64,000 nt of DNA from Lampris incognitus (taxonomy: Eukaryota; Chordata; Actinopteri; Lampriformes; Lampridae), in contig NC_079217.1 in the NCBI RefSeq assembly GCF_029633865.1, positions 34,373,205-34,437,204 on the forward strand, given 5' to 3'. Under the pieces are notes generated by a model. That model was not told the DNA's origin and did not search any database. It was given only the letters and a program-made list of their open reading frames with translations. Position numbers and translations under genes: made by a program. Below are positions 1 through 10,272 of this stretch, in pieces. How positions within the stretch are numbered: position 1 is the first letter of the stretch; each line of letters starts with the position of its first letter.

Positions 1-734
1 TATTATTCAGAGAGACATTGTTTCTAAACCTGCAGCCATTTTCTACTGGAATAATATTTATAATGACATAGATTGGAGGAACACTTGGATTTTATCACGA
101 AAATATTGTATTACAAATAAGGTACGAGAAGTTACATTTAAACTGCTTCACAGATGTTATCCAGTCAAGTCCCTTCTTGTAAAATACAAGATTAATATTG
201 ACACACTCTGTTCCTTTTGTGGCAATGTGGATGAAACCATATGTCATTTATTTTGGGATTGTACCTACTCTCATGTTTTTTGGATTGATCTAAATAATCT
301 CATAAATAACAAAATTGACTCTTCTTGTAAACTGGACATCCAACATGTTTTATTTGGTCTGTCACAAAATGAGGAAATAAGTTCAGAAAAAATGTGTATT
401 ATCAACCTTCTATTAATATTTGCTAAATTTCATATTCATTGTACCAAATTTGCACACCAGCATCCAAACATTAGTGTATTCAAAGCACTTCTTTCCTCCT
501 ATTTAGAATCTTTAAAAGAATGTATGAATCCTAAAGCCAGCAAAACCAGAAGACTATGTGAAGAATATAATTTAACTTAAATCCTGTATCTCGAGCTTTT
601 TTATTTTGTCTTTTCTTTTTTTATGGATATGTAAATTTTAATTTTGAAATAATTTATATTTTTGTAACTACTTTTTGTCCTATTGTGATGTAATATTTTC
701 TTGTTTATATGTTTTGTTCAATAAAAAAAAAAAA
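1..734 (+). mobile_element. L1-like LINE, 3' end (5' part outside window)
   Basis: The window opens inside a non-LTR retrotransposon. An open frame runs from base 2 to a stop at 580, followed by an AT-rich 3' UTR of about 140 bases and an A-run ending at 734. Order of coding end, AT-rich UTR and poly(A) is the standard LINE 3' end. No target duplication can be judged because the 5' side is cut off. Confidence 0.85.
2..580 (+). pseudogene. L1-like ORF2 C-terminus (partial)
   Basis: About 192 codons are open from the window edge with no internal stop. Seen: a region like KVREVTFKLLHRCYPVK, then a cysteine/histidine cluster with CSFCG followed by ETICHLFWDC, the zinc-binding C-terminal segment found after the reverse transcriptase in L1-type ORF2 proteins of fish. 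The first internal ATG (227) is not a real start, because the frame stays open upstream. Reverse transcriptase and endonuclease lie off the left edge, so activity of the full copy cannot be judged. Confidence 0.8.
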
Positions 735-1201
735 GTTTGTTGTGGCCACGTTTGTTTTGGACCATGCCGCGCAGAGAAGGCGAACAATTGCAGACCAGAT
801 GATGGCGAGGGTTTTGTGTCCGCCATAAGAGCTTTCGACCTTTGAGGTTTGTTAAAACTGTTTACAAATGTGAATCGGACGATAGGAGTTTTGTTTGTAT
901 AACTTTGAGTTGCATATGTATATTTGTGCGTAAGAACAAGAGTTAGCTAATTGATTTCGCTGTTGTAGACTTCAAAACAGGCTAATGCTAGTACAACAGT
1001 AGGCTAATGCTAATACGACAGTGTAATGGAGATCGTTTTATTTTTATATTTTCTCATTGTTTTTTCAGTTGTGAATACGAAGAGTGGTGTATAATACTGT
1101 TTATGTTCATCCATAGAAGCTACCACTGCCGTATTTATTGTATTTGTATTTATACAGTTTTTTTATTATCGTTTCGAGCTGCATTGAATTGAAACAGCTG
1201 T
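735..1201. other. Unassigned flank between LINE tail and LTR element
   Basis: I see no gene or recognised repeat here. The last five bases (1197-1201, gctgt) are the left target duplication of the LTR retrotransposon. The short ORF at 1007-1192 has no recognisable features and looks like chance. Confidence 0.5.
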
Positions 1202-1424
1202 TGTTGTGACTTCTCTTATGTACACTATTGTAGTGTTACTATTCGTGGGTTACTAACTTAATCACTAATATATATAAGTACACGGAGACGAGGATGCGGC
1301 ACAAGTCTGATCTTTACTGATGGAGACGTCACACACTACAGGCTAGACCAGTGTAATTACAGAACTCAGTAGTGGTGACAGTCCAACACAATCGAGCACT
1401 GAGTGCTCGATCCAATACACCACA
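1202..1424 (-). repeat. 3' LTR of the Gypsy element
   Basis: 223 bp, matching 5836-6057 with five transitions and one extra A. Four of the five differences look like CpG decay. Both ends conform to TG...CA. On the - strand a TATA-like stretch lies near 1265-1275. Confidence 0.95.
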
Positions 1425-1436
1425 TCCCTCTTTTCC
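1425..1436 (-). other. Polypurine tract of the Gypsy element
   Basis: On the - strand this reads GGAAAAGAGGGA and is directly followed by the LTR start TGTGGTG. It is the expected primer for plus-strand DNA synthesis. Confidence 0.8.
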
Positions 1437-1764
1437 AACTGAGATGTGGCCTACTCATCAGTTACTTCAACAGTAGAGCCTTTACTGGACCATTAACGCT
1501 ATGGCATCAACACTGAACAAGTCTTTTCTACTTGCATACTTCAATGATTAATAAAGCTTGTTTTTTAAATGACAGATGACTCTCATTAAACAACATAAAC
1601 CATTTCCTTTTCAGATTCTGGTGGTTAGCATGTAAACATTTTGAACATTCAGCAATCTTGCAACATTTCAGGTTAAACACACCTTGTACTCTTTGTTTCA
1701 CCTTCTTTTTTTTCTCTTTTTTTCTTAATAAACACTTGAATGATCACACAAAAGAACCCTGAGG
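1437..1764 (-). other. 3' untranslated part of the Gypsy element
   Basis: Lies between the integrase stop and the polypurine tract. It has no ORF of note and no envelope-like coding region. Confidence 0.6.
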
Positions 1765-2510
1765 TTAGTCATTGTATCTGGCAGGGCGCCTAACTGCTCT
1801 GCCGCACTTTGTGTAGCATGTGGGTGTGCTGCCTGTAGTCACCGGAGGGGGGTCGTGTGGTGGCAGGTCATGTGGTGGTGAGTCGACTGGCAAAGGCGCT
1901 TGTGAGGGTGAGGGTTGTACCTCTGAGTCAAAATGATCATCACTGTCCGTGTCTCTGAATAGGCTCAGATGTATCTTCCTCAGATGTCGCCTGTTCCTTC
2001 TTTGCATCCTCCCGGCCGGTGTCTGCACAGTGTAGGACCGTGGGTCATCTCGCTGTCGGATGACAACGGCAGGCTCCCAGCCGCGCCGTGTTTGCATGTG
2101 TACGGTGTCTCCTGGGGTCAACACTGGCAGGGGCTTTGCACGCTGGTTGTAACGTTTTTGGCGGAACTGCAGGTTCTGGATCTTGCTGTTAATGTGCTGA
2201 GGGACTGATTGTGTCAGCGTAGCACTGGAGCACGGAAGTGTGCTTCGTAGAACTCTCCCCATCAACATTTGTGCAGGTGATACGTCCAGTCCTGTCACCA
2301 GCGTGTTCCTCAGTGACAGCAGCACCAGATGTGGGTCAGTGCCGGTCTGCATTGCCTTCTTCAGCGCATGTTTCACTGTCTTTATGGCTCTCTCAGCCAT
2401 GCCATTTGAAGAGGGAAAACCTGGGCTGGAGTGTGTGAGCTTGAACTCCCATGAAGCTGCAAATGACTTCATCTCATAGCTGGCAAATGGGACATGGTTA
2501 CTCTATCTCC
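1765..2510 (-). pseudogene. Gypsy integrase, C-terminal half (frameshifted from upstream part)
   Basis: Continues the integrase core in a different frame from 2498-2773. Seen: MAERAIKTVKHALKKA, holding the catalytic glutamate of the DDE triad; then a basic C-terminal domain, a proline-rich stretch, and an end with VRRPARYND, a common Gypsy integrase tail. The segment that should carry the second catalytic aspartate reads SNHVPF, with asparagine in the expected Asp position, so the active site looks broken as well as the frame. Confidence 0.85.
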
Positions 2511-2773
2511 CTAGGAATCCCGTGTCTGGCAAACACAGACTTCATCTTCTGGATTACTGTGTATGCTGTTTTGTCAGATATGTTGAGCACTTCAGGATAT
2601 TTGGTTAGGTAATCAACTAACAACAGGTATGACTGACCGTGTAGCTCGAAGATGTCAGCTCCGACTTTCATCCATGGCAGTTCTGGGACCTGATGCGGCA
2701 TAAGTGGCTCAGCCTGCTGTTTGGGCTGTAGCTGCTGGCATTGCACGCACTTTTCCACCATTGCCTCTATATC
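2498..2773 (-). pseudogene. Gypsy integrase, zinc-finger and first part of core
   Basis: In the same frame as the reverse transcriptase ORF but separated from it by an in-frame TGA at 2774-2776. Seen: CVQCQ, the two cysteines completing the HHCC zinc site whose histidines lie just upstream, then the core with GADIFELHGQSYLLLVDYLTKYPE, cited here only by its first catalytic Asp in GADIF. The frame ends at 2498 where a shift moves the rest of integrase to another frame. Confidence 0.85.
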
Positions 2774-4474
2774 TCATGCCATGCCAGGCCAGTAGAGAGA
2801 CTTTCTTGCTCTGGCTTTTGTGCGCTGCACTCCTTGGTGTGCAAGATGCAGCTTCTCCAAAATCGTGCTCCTGAAGCTCTGGGATATGATGATTTTGTCT
2901 CCGACCAAGACAATGTCATCTTCCATGCTTATAATGTCCTTTACTGCCCAGTAGGCGTGTAGTTTTCTGTCCAAACTTTTCTTTTTCATGGGCCAGCCTT
3001 TCTTGTGTTTCTCACACACAGCTTGCAGCACGCTATCTGCTGCCGTTGCTTTCTTTAATTGGCTGAGTGTTTCCTCACTCAAGGCATGTGTGGCATCCAA
3101 GGCATACACAACTCTCTCATCACAAGGGTTTTCATCAATATGGTCACCTTCTCTGCTAGCTGTAGCGCGTGAGAGTGTGTTGGCAATGTACATGTGCTTG
3201 CCTGGTGTGTATGTTACACTCAGATCATACCTCTGCAGTTGTAAAAGCATACCTTGCAGCCGCGCAGGTGCTTTGCTCAGCGGCTTGTGCATGATGACCT
3301 CCAGAGGCTTATGATCAGACTGGACAGTTACTGGTCTGCCGTAGACATATAGGTGGAATCTCTTAGCAGCAAACACTATAGCGAGCAACTCTTTCTCTAT
3401 CTGTGCGTACCTCTTTTCTGTGTCGGTGAGCGCTCGTGAGGCATAGCACACTGGGCGGTCGTCCTGCATCAGACATGATCCCAGTCCATCCTTTGAGGAG
3501 TCTGCTTGTAGAGTGAGAGGCTGCTTGTGATCGTAGTATCTCAGCACAGGGGCTTGTGTGAGGGTGGTCTTTAGTGCCTTTAGCGCTGAGCTGTGGTGCG
3601 GGCACCATTGCCACGCTACATCCTTCTTGAGCAGCTGTCTGAGGGGTGCTGTGAGTGAGGCTTCATTTGGTATGTATTGCGCTAGGAATTTTATCATTCC
3701 CAGCAGACGTTGGAGACTTTGTTTGTCTTCCGGGGTTGGCATGTTGACAATCGCTTTGATCTTTGTGTCGTCAGCTCTCTGTCCTGCTGCCGTGATGACG
3801 TGTCGCATGTACTTTACAGTATCAACTTTAAACTGGATCTTGTCCCTGTTAAATTTCACATGTGCGGTCTTGGCTCTCTCCATTACTTTGTGCTGGATTT
3901 CATCGTGTTCCCGCTCTGATGACGCTGCGATGATCATGTCGTCTGCTATAATGTACACACCTGGGATATCGCCGAAGGTCTCACAGTTCTTTTGTTGAAA
4001 CACTTCGCTGGCCGATTTGATCCCGAATGGGAGTCTGAGGAAGCGGAACTGGCCCCATGGCGTGTTGAAGGTGCATAGCTTAGACGACGGCTCATCTAGC
4101 TTGATCTGCCAGTATCCATCCTTTTCATCTAGGATGGAGAAGATGGATTTTCCTGTTAGCCTGCTGCGCACGTCTTCCGGTGTAGGAATGGAGTAGTGTT
4201 GACGCTTGACTGCCTCATTCAGGTTGCAAGGATCCAAACATACCCTTAGCGCACCATTTTTTTTCTTTGTGGCAACAAGACTGTTCACCCATTCTGTAGG
4301 TTCATTGACAGGAGTTATGACTTTCCTGTTCTGCAAGTCTGTGAGTGTCTCTCTTAGTGAGTCCATGATGGAGAGTGGTACATTCCTGCACGCGTGAATC
4401 ACAGGCGTGACGCTGGGGTCAATGTGTATGTGATGAACTCCAGGAAATTCACCTAATCCTGTGAAGACCTCCAC
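2774..4474 (-). pseudogene. Gypsy reverse transcriptase, RNase H and integrase N-terminus
   Basis: 566 codons. Reverse transcriptase: SILDEKDGYWQIKL near residues 113-126 with the first catalytic Asp at 116, and IIADDMIIA with the ADD pair at 177-179 (usually YVDD or YADD). RNase H: LQADSSKDG near 323-330, then KELLA near 361-365, and SDHKPL near 386-391. The last 30 residues hold the integrase zinc-finger histidines (HLAHQG) and YWPGM. Residue 1 is an internal Met: the frame continues upstream past a TAG at 4529-4531 into the protease, so this was one gag-pol reading frame. Confidence 0.92.
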
Positions 4475-4528
4475 ATACCTCTGTAGCAGCTCCTCTTTGG
4501 TGGCCGGAGGTTTTGCTGGTTGTGGGGA

Positions 4529-5370
4529 CTACACTGCAAGCGCCTCGACTCTTCTCACCAGCTGCAGCTCTTCACACGCATCTCCACCCAGGATTGGCTT
4601 GCCAGCTCGGCTAGACACATGGAAGTCCAATATAGCCGTATGCTTAGACGTGCGGCAATCTAGAGATGCAACACCATCTGAGGGTAGTCGTGCACCACCA
4701 AAAGCAATCAGCACAGTCTTTGTGGGCCGTAACTGAACGGGACCTGGTAGCTGCCGGAAGCGCATAGGAAGCACATTTGCATCGGCGCCTGTGTCCAACT
4801 TTAAGTTAATTGCTACGCCTCTGACCGTGGCTGTTTCACGCCATACAGTGCCTTTAGCTTGGTGGGCTGCTTTGTTTTTGTATTTTCCAATCATGCCTAT
4901 ATATAAGGAATCAATTTCACTTTCTAGATTAAGCACTGTCTTTGTCTTGTAATTGCCGCTTTTTTCAGTGCTTGATTTACACACCTTGGAAAAATGATTG
5001 TTCTTACCACATTTGTGGCACACTGCACCATAAGCTGGGCATTGACGGGGCTCATGTTTATTTCCACACTTGTGGCAGAGAGTTGTTGTTACATGCCTCT
5101 TGCTGCTCGTTTTTTTCTTGTTCCAGCTGCCCGTGCGCGTTTGCCCTGTTGCTTTCTTTAATGCATCCACTGAGGCGTCTTGGACAACATGTGACGTCTG
5201 CATCGCTTGTATTTGTGACTTAGCGAGCTCGGCTGATCTACATATCTCTACGGCCCTGCGCAAAGTAAGCTCATTATCACGTAACAGTCTTTCTTTCAAA
5301 CGGGCATCATTTATGCTGAACACTAATTTATCCCTTATCATGTCATCTTCATGTCTGCCAAACTCACAGT
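4529..5370 (-). pseudogene. Gypsy gag nucleocapsid and aspartic protease
   Basis: In frame with the reverse transcriptase ORF, separated by one TAG at 4529-4531. Seen: gag C-terminal helices, then two CCHC zinc knuckles (CHKCGNKHEPRQC and CHKCGKNNHFSKVC), then the protease with LKLDTGADANVLP carrying the DTGA catalytic motif. The gag start lies in another frame at 5364-5732, so a 1-base shift occurred near 5370-5385. Confidence 0.9.
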
Positions 5371-5732
5371 CTGCTCTTCTGGCGCAGCTCTGTGATGAAT
5401 CTGTCCACCGATATTCCTGCTGACATCGTGTGCGACCAGAATTGATGGCGTTCGAACACGACGTTCTTCCGAGGGCTGCAGTAGTCCTTGAAGGCTTTCA
5501 GAACGTCCTCCATCGATTCGTCGTCTCCTTCTGGGATGATGGTGAGTGTGATATACACTTCTAGCGCCTCCTCGCCGATGGTGTGACGCAGAATGGCTAT
5601 TTTAACCGTCTCTTCCTTATCCAACGCACCTGAAGCGGTCATGTACAGCTGGAAACGCTGTTCCCATCTTCTCCAGTTTTCTGCGACATTCCCGGTAAGT
5701 ATCAGCGGTGGTGGCGGCTTGAACTGTTCCAT
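5364..5732 (-). pseudogene. Gypsy gag N-terminal part
   Basis: Starts at an ATG about 100 bases inside the 5' LTR, with a MEQFKPPPPL start and a WRRWEQRF motif of the retrotransposon gag type. It ends early at 5364 where the frame shifts; the following gag residues continue in the frame of 4529-5370. Confidence 0.85.
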
Positions 5733-5817
5733 ATTTGTGCTCAGGCTAGCACTTGTTAGCTAGCTGCCTCAGCTACCAGCGAACTCGTTGAAGTACCGCC
5801 CTCGAATTATACCGTAA

Positions 5818-5835
5818 CTCCGTCTTCTGACACCA
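5818..5835 (-). other. Primer binding site of the Gypsy element
   Basis: Directly next to the 5' LTR end, reading TGGTGTCAGAAGACGGAG on the - strand. The TGG start fits pairing with a tRNA CCA end. I cannot name the primer tRNA with confidence. Confidence 0.75.
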
Positions 5836-6057
5836 TGTTGTGACTTCTCTTATGTACACTATTGTAGTGTTACTATTCGTGGGTTACTAACTTAATCACT
5901 AATATATGTAAGTACACGGAGACGAGGATGCGGCACAAGTCTGATCTTTACTGACGGAGACATCACACGCTACAGGCTAGACCAGTGTATTACAGAACTC
6001 AGTAGTGGTGACAGTCCAACACAATCGAGCACCGAGTGCTCGATCCAATACACCACA
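5836..6057 (-). repeat. 5' LTR of the Gypsy element
   Basis: 222 bp, partner of 1202-1424. Transcription on the - strand would start here. Followed on the + strand side by the right target duplication gctgt at 6058-6062. Confidence 0.95.
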
Positions 6058-6216
6058 GCTGTTCCCTCCAAAAAAAATAAAAAATAAAACCCTCTCACAC
6101 CCACAGAGCTAAAGTGGGATGTTGTGAACCCCTTACCTTTTATCTATCCATATTTTTACCATCGGAATAAAGACCCTAAAATTATATTTAAATCTCCTGT
6201 GTGTAATTCCCCCAGC

Positions 6217-6220
<4 letters not shown>

Positions 6221-6274
<54 letters not shown>
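6221..6274. repeat. (TA)27 microsatellite
   Basis: An uninterrupted TA run. The DD38E transposon starts directly at its right edge, so the transposon probably inserted into the TA repeat. The stretch 6058-6220 to its left shows no gene. Confidence 0.95.
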
Positions 6275-6277
<3 letters not shown>

Positions 6278-7892
6278 TACCGTTCAAAAGTTTGGGATCA
6301 CCCAAACAATTTTGTGTTTTCCATAAAAAGTCACACTTATTCACCACCATATGTTGTGAAATGAATAGAAAATAGAGTCAAGACATTGACAAGGTTAGAA
6401 ATAATGATTTGTATTTGAAATAAGATTTTTTTTACATCAAACTTTGCTTTCGTCAAAGAATCCTCCATTTGCAGCAATTACAGCATTGCAGACCTTTGGC
6501 ATTCTAGCTGTTAATTTGTTGAGGTAATCTGGAGAAATTGCACCCCACGCTTCCAGAAGCAGCTCCCACAAGTTGGATTGGTTGGATGGGCACTTCTTGC
6601 GTACCATACGGTCAAGCTGCTCCCACAACAGCTCAATGGGGTTCAGATCTGGTGACTGCGCTGGCCACTCCATTACCGATAGAATACCAGCTGCCTGCTT
6701 CTGCTCTAAATAGTTCTTGCACAATTTGGAGGTGTGTTTAGGGTCATTGTCCTGTTGTAGGATGAAATTGGCTCCAATCAAGCGCTGTCCACTGGGTATG
6801 GCATGGCGTTGCAAAATGGAGTGATAGCCTTCCTTATTCAGAATCCCTTTTACCCTGTACAAATCTCCCACCTTACCAGCACCAAAGCAACCCCAGACCA
6901 TCACATTACCTCCACCATGCTTAACAGATGGCGTCAGGCATTCTTCCAGCATCTTTTCATTTGTTCTGCGTCTCACAAACGTTCTTCTTTGTGATCCAAA
7001 CACCTCAAACTTGGATTCATCCGTCCACAACACTTTTTTCCAGTCTTCCTCTGTCCAATGTCTGTGTTCTTTTGCCCATCTTAATCTTTTTCTTTTATTG
7101 GTCAGTCTCAGATATGGCTTTTTCTTTGCCACTCTGCCCTGAAGCCCAGAATCCCGCAGCCGCCTCTTCACTGTAGATGTTGACACTGGTGTTTTGCGGG
7201 TACTATTTAATGAAGATGCCAGTTGGGGACCTGTGAGGCGTCTGTTTCTCAAACTAGAGACTCTAATGTACTTATCTTCTTGCTCAGTTGTGCAACGCGG
7301 CCTCCCACTTCTTTTTCTACTCTGGTTAGAGCCTGTTTGTGCTGTCCTCTGAAGGGAGTAGTACACACCGGTGTAGGAAATCTTCAATTTCTTAGCAATT
7401 TCTCGCATGGAATAGCCTTCATTTCTAAGAACAAGAATAGACTGTCGAGTTTCAGATGAAAGTTCTCTTTTTCTGGCCATTTTGAGCGTTTAATTGACCC
7501 CACAAATGTGATGCTCCAGAAACTCAATCTGCTCAAAGGAAGGTCAGTTTTGTAGCTTCTGTAACGAGCTAAACTGTTTTCAGATGTGTGAACATGATTG
7601 CACAAGGGTTTTCTAATCATCACTTAGCCTTCTGAGCCAATGAGCAAACACATTGTACCATTAGAACACTGGAGTGATAGTTGCTTGAAATGGGCCTCTA
7701 TACACCTATGTAGATATTGCACCAAAAACCAGACATTTGCAGCTAGAATAGTCATTTACCACATTAGCAATGTATAGAGTGTATTTCTTTAAAGTTAAGA
7801 CTAGTTTAAAGTTATCTTCATTGAAAAATACAGTGCTTTTCCTTCAAAAATATGGACATTTCAATGTGATCCCAAACTTTTGAACGGTGGTG
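6275..7892 (-). mobile_element. Tc1/mariner element, DD38E type, apparently complete
   Basis: 1618 bp between TA dinucleotides. Termini are inverted repeats of about 27 bp starting CACTACCGTTCAAAAGTTTG on the left and its complement (one or two mismatches) on the right. It holds a single full-length transposase ORF on the - strand. Shortened, rearranged relatives occur at 38916-40112 and 56147-56849. The DD38E spacing matches the family published as Intruder; that assignment rests on motif spacing only. Confidence 0.93.
6437..7480 (-). CDS. Tc1/mariner transposase, DD38E, full length
   Basis: 347 codons, ATG to stop, no frameshift or internal stop. It is predicted to cut and rejoin the element at its terminal repeats. 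Seen: N-terminal helix-turn-helix of paired type (residues about 5-45, with EGYSMREIAKKLKIS), a GRPR motif at 59-62, a second DNA-binding region to about 115, then the catalytic core with LWTDESKF (Asp154), LQQDNDPKH (Asp244) and [11 protein letters not shown] (Glu283). Thirty-eight residues separate Asp244 and Glu283, against 34 in classic Tc1 and Sleeping Beauty. The KHGGGNVMVWGCF glycine-rich box lies at 187-199. Length is normal for the superfamily. All three catalytic residues are present, so it could be active. Confidence 0.95.
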   Translation of the reverse strand: MARKRELSSETRQSILVLRNEGYSMREIAKKLKISYTGVYYSLQRTAQTGSNQSRKRSGRPRCTTEQEDKYIRVSSLRNRRLTGPQLASSLNSTRKTPVSTSTVKRRLRDSGLQGRVAKKKPYLRLTNKRKRLRWAKEHRHWTEEDWKKVLWTDESKFEVFGSQRRTFVRRRTNEKMLEECLTPSVKHGGGNVMVWGCFGAGKVGDLYRVKGILNKEGYHSILQRHAIPSGQRLIGANFILQQDNDPKHTSKLCKNYLEQKQAAGILSVMEWPAQSPDLNPIELLWEQLDRMVRKKCPSNQSNLWELLLEAWGAISPDYLNKLTARMPKVCNAVIAANGGFFDESKV

Positions 7893-8269
7893 TATATATA
7901 TAACTTTCTGCACAATCTACGGTATTTGCATGTGTTCAATGATGTCAGATGAATGCGTACAGGCCATAAAGACAAAAGAAAAAATAGCAACAGTAGATCA
8001 GGGGCCTCATACAATGTATTCCAATTACAGCGTCCAACTTAAAAGGTGCAGGAGCCAGAGCCAGCAGAGGGTTGAGTGGGTGAAACCAACCATGTTCATC
8101 TCTGGTACAAACAGAGGTTAAAAAGCTATGGAGGTGGAGGCAGTAACAATGCAGTATTCCTGCGATTTATCATCAGAATCTTGTGGCATAGCCTACACTG
8201 GTACAGTAACTGTTTGTATTCACCAGCGATCTTCAATCAATCATGGCTGTCCAGCAGAGCTTCTTCCAG
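7893..8269. other. No gene recognised
   Basis: Sequence between the DD38E element and the YqaJ/PHD fragment. It may be more of the decayed element to its right but shows no readable domain. Confidence 0.4.
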
Positions 8270-8278
8270 CTCGCCAGC

Positions 8279-8640
8279 TTATTTCTTGTTTGTTTTCTTT
8301 TTGCACTCTAGACATTTCCAACTCTTTGGTACCCTGTTCAGCTTCAGACAAGACTTGTGGACGTGATTTTGCTTACATTGCTCAGATGTGCAAGAGAGGA
8401 CGTTGTCTGCATTATCAGTAGGCTTACCACAGTAACATCCCTCAGGTGTCTTCTCGGAGGTTGCAGTGGCTGAGAGGTGTGGCACAGTAAACTATTTACC
8501 CAACAGCTCTGGTCATCATAAAATGTGCCATCAAACAGGATACGCTGGATAAAAAGTTCTTTAGGTGTCCACACCACAAAATCACAGTACGTTGCCTCTG
8601 CTACACATATTTGGGCCTGCACTTGATACATGTAACTGTG
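8279..8640 (-). pseudogene. Decayed transposon protein: YqaJ-type nuclease end plus PHD finger
   Basis: Two frames on the - strand give consecutive pieces of one protein. About 8628-8500 reads YQVQAQICVAEATYCDFVVW followed by IQRILFD, the C-terminal part of the YqaJ viral recombinase/exonuclease fold. A shift then leads to 8485-8279, with Cys17, Cys19, Cys32, Cys37, His43, Cys46, Trp56, Cys58 and Cys61, the C4HC3 order and the Trp of a PHD finger. YqaJ-like nucleases occur in host-spread DNA transposons such as ISL2EU; assignment to that group is inference. No ends of the element can be seen. Confidence 0.6.
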
Positions 8641-9149
8641 ATCTAGATACATGTAACTGTGATCTAACCTCATCTACACAGCAGGTAAACAAGACTAGGT
8701 TAAAAGCTGTTGTATGGCTGGACCGCAACTGCATTTAGAAAGTAGCTGTTTTGACATTGGTTCCGTGAACAGTGGCTGTACTGGACAGCGGTTTTCAAAC
8801 CCTAATTATTTATACCGTTAAATTGCGCCAATTTATTTTTATATGAAATAATTACCTGGCTACAGTCACTGCTGCCATGATCACTGGAAAGTCTGGGCGT
8901 GAGACCCCTTATGAATTTGCTTCAGTTACCACCAGCTGTCTGAAGACGCTAATAATTTTCACGAACTGTGTGTGGCTATTAGCGCTGATGTTTGTGAATT
9001 GGATTTTTTTTTTTTTGCAATGAGGCATATACTATCCACGAGCAGCACCTTTATTAACGTGCAAACCGCGGCGCTGATTCGCGGCCAATAGGGTAACTCC
9101 CACTGCCATGTTTACTAGTAACGTCGTTGGTCGGCCAACCAATCTTAGA
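8641..9149. other. No gene recognised
   Basis: Intergenic sequence with a T-run at 9005-9016. No domain or repeat family could be assigned. Confidence 0.4.
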
Positions 9150-9262
9150 ACGATAACATATTTGAATCCATAGAAAACAAAATTCTCTTTTGGCATTCCA
9201 AATCCCCTAACTGTTCTCTTTTAATAGGTGGGGATTTTAATATAACTTTAGAGAACTTCAGT
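9150..9262 (+). mobile_element. LINE apurinic endonuclease fragment
   Basis: A short + strand stretch encodes CSLLIGGDFNITLENF, the GGDFN motif of LINE AP-type endonucleases. Only about 35 codons are recognisable. Similar short words (cgttggtc) lie on both sides. Confidence 0.5.
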
Positions 9263-9418
9263 GACATCGTTGGTCGCAGCTAGCTGGAAATGTCGTTGGT
9301 CCCCTGATAGGTACATTCACGTTTGAAGGGCTGGCCCCGCTGGCCGGTCAAGCCCAACCCCCCCCCCCCCCCCCAAAAAAAACGCTTCATCCCGCCTACG
9401 TGCCGTGTCGGGTCGGGT

Positions 9419-9538
9419 GGTAACGCGTTACTTGACAAAATAACTTTAATGACATTACCGAAATCCTATTACAAACGCAGTACATTACTTCGTTACTACT
9501 AACAGTAATGCATTACTGTTACACGTTACCCCAAACAT
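9419..9538. repeat. Imperfect inverted repeat around GTAACGCGTTACT
   Basis: Starts with gtaacgcgttact and ends with agtaatgcattactgttac, suggesting a small palindromic mobile element of the kind common in fish genomes. Family not assigned. Confidence 0.4.
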
Positions 9539-9796
9539 TGTCTTCAGTACCTTTGCTGCATTGGTGAGTGTTGCAGTGAGTAATATATATTTATAATATA
9601 TATTAGTATAGACTTATTCTTTTTTTTTAAGAAAATTAATGCATCTCCTGTCAGTACATTTGTAGCCCATGACTTTAAATTAGCAACGCCCACAAGCTGG
9701 CTGGAAGTGACAGCTAGGCGACAGCGACTTGGCAACATACAGCTACAAAGTCGCTGCCGGTGTGAGCGCAAGGTTACTCTCCATCTCTCTTTCACA

Positions 9797-9878
9797 CTCT
9801 CTCTTTCTCTCTCTCTCTCTCTCTCACTCTCAACACACACACACACACACACGCACGCACACACACACGCACACACAC

Positions 9879-9909
<31 letters not shown>

Positions 9910-9910
9910 T
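9797..9910. repeat. (TC)n and (CA)n compound microsatellite
   Basis: A CT-rich run is followed by about 80 bases of CA repeats with a few CG interruptions. The ORFs across it are artefacts. Confidence 0.95.
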
Positions 9911-10106
9911 CACTGAGAGATCCAATCCCCAGTGGAGAGCTGAGCTTTAATTACAAGCAGGATTGTCTCTAGTCCTGTTGTCTTAGTTTTGACGTTAAAT
10001 CCCCTGGACCAGAATCATCCCCTGCTCTAATCCTAATCTTGTTTTCTCCTGCCCCCCCCCTCACTCTCTGTCTATCATTCTGTCTGTCATTCTATAATTC
10101 TGTCTG

Positions 10107-10272
<166 letters not shown>

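Larger units (their letters stand above)
1202..6057 (-). mobile_element. Complete Ty3/Gypsy-type LTR retrotransposon, coding capacity broken
   Basis: A 4856-bp element in reverse orientation. Seen: two near-identical LTRs (1202-1424 and 5836-6057), each beginning TG and ending CA, flanked by the 5-bp duplication gctgt (1197-1201 and 6058-6062). A primer binding site abuts the 5' LTR and a purine tract abuts the 3' LTR. Coding order on the - strand is gag, zinc knuckles, protease, reverse transcriptase, RNase H, integrase. Integrase after RNase H places it in Ty3/Gypsy rather than Ty1/Copia. No env ORF follows integrase. The LTRs differ by five transitions and one 1-base indel, so insertion is fairly recent, yet gag-pol carries two frameshifts and two in-frame stops. 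Confidence 0.95.

Noticed and set aside
1437..1764. An envelope gene making the Gypsy element a retrovirus-like one
   Set aside because: Only about 330 bases separate integrase from the polypurine tract, with no ORF.
9841..9910. A CRISPR-like or other array
   Set aside because: Simple CA microsatellite; no spacer structure anywhere in the window.
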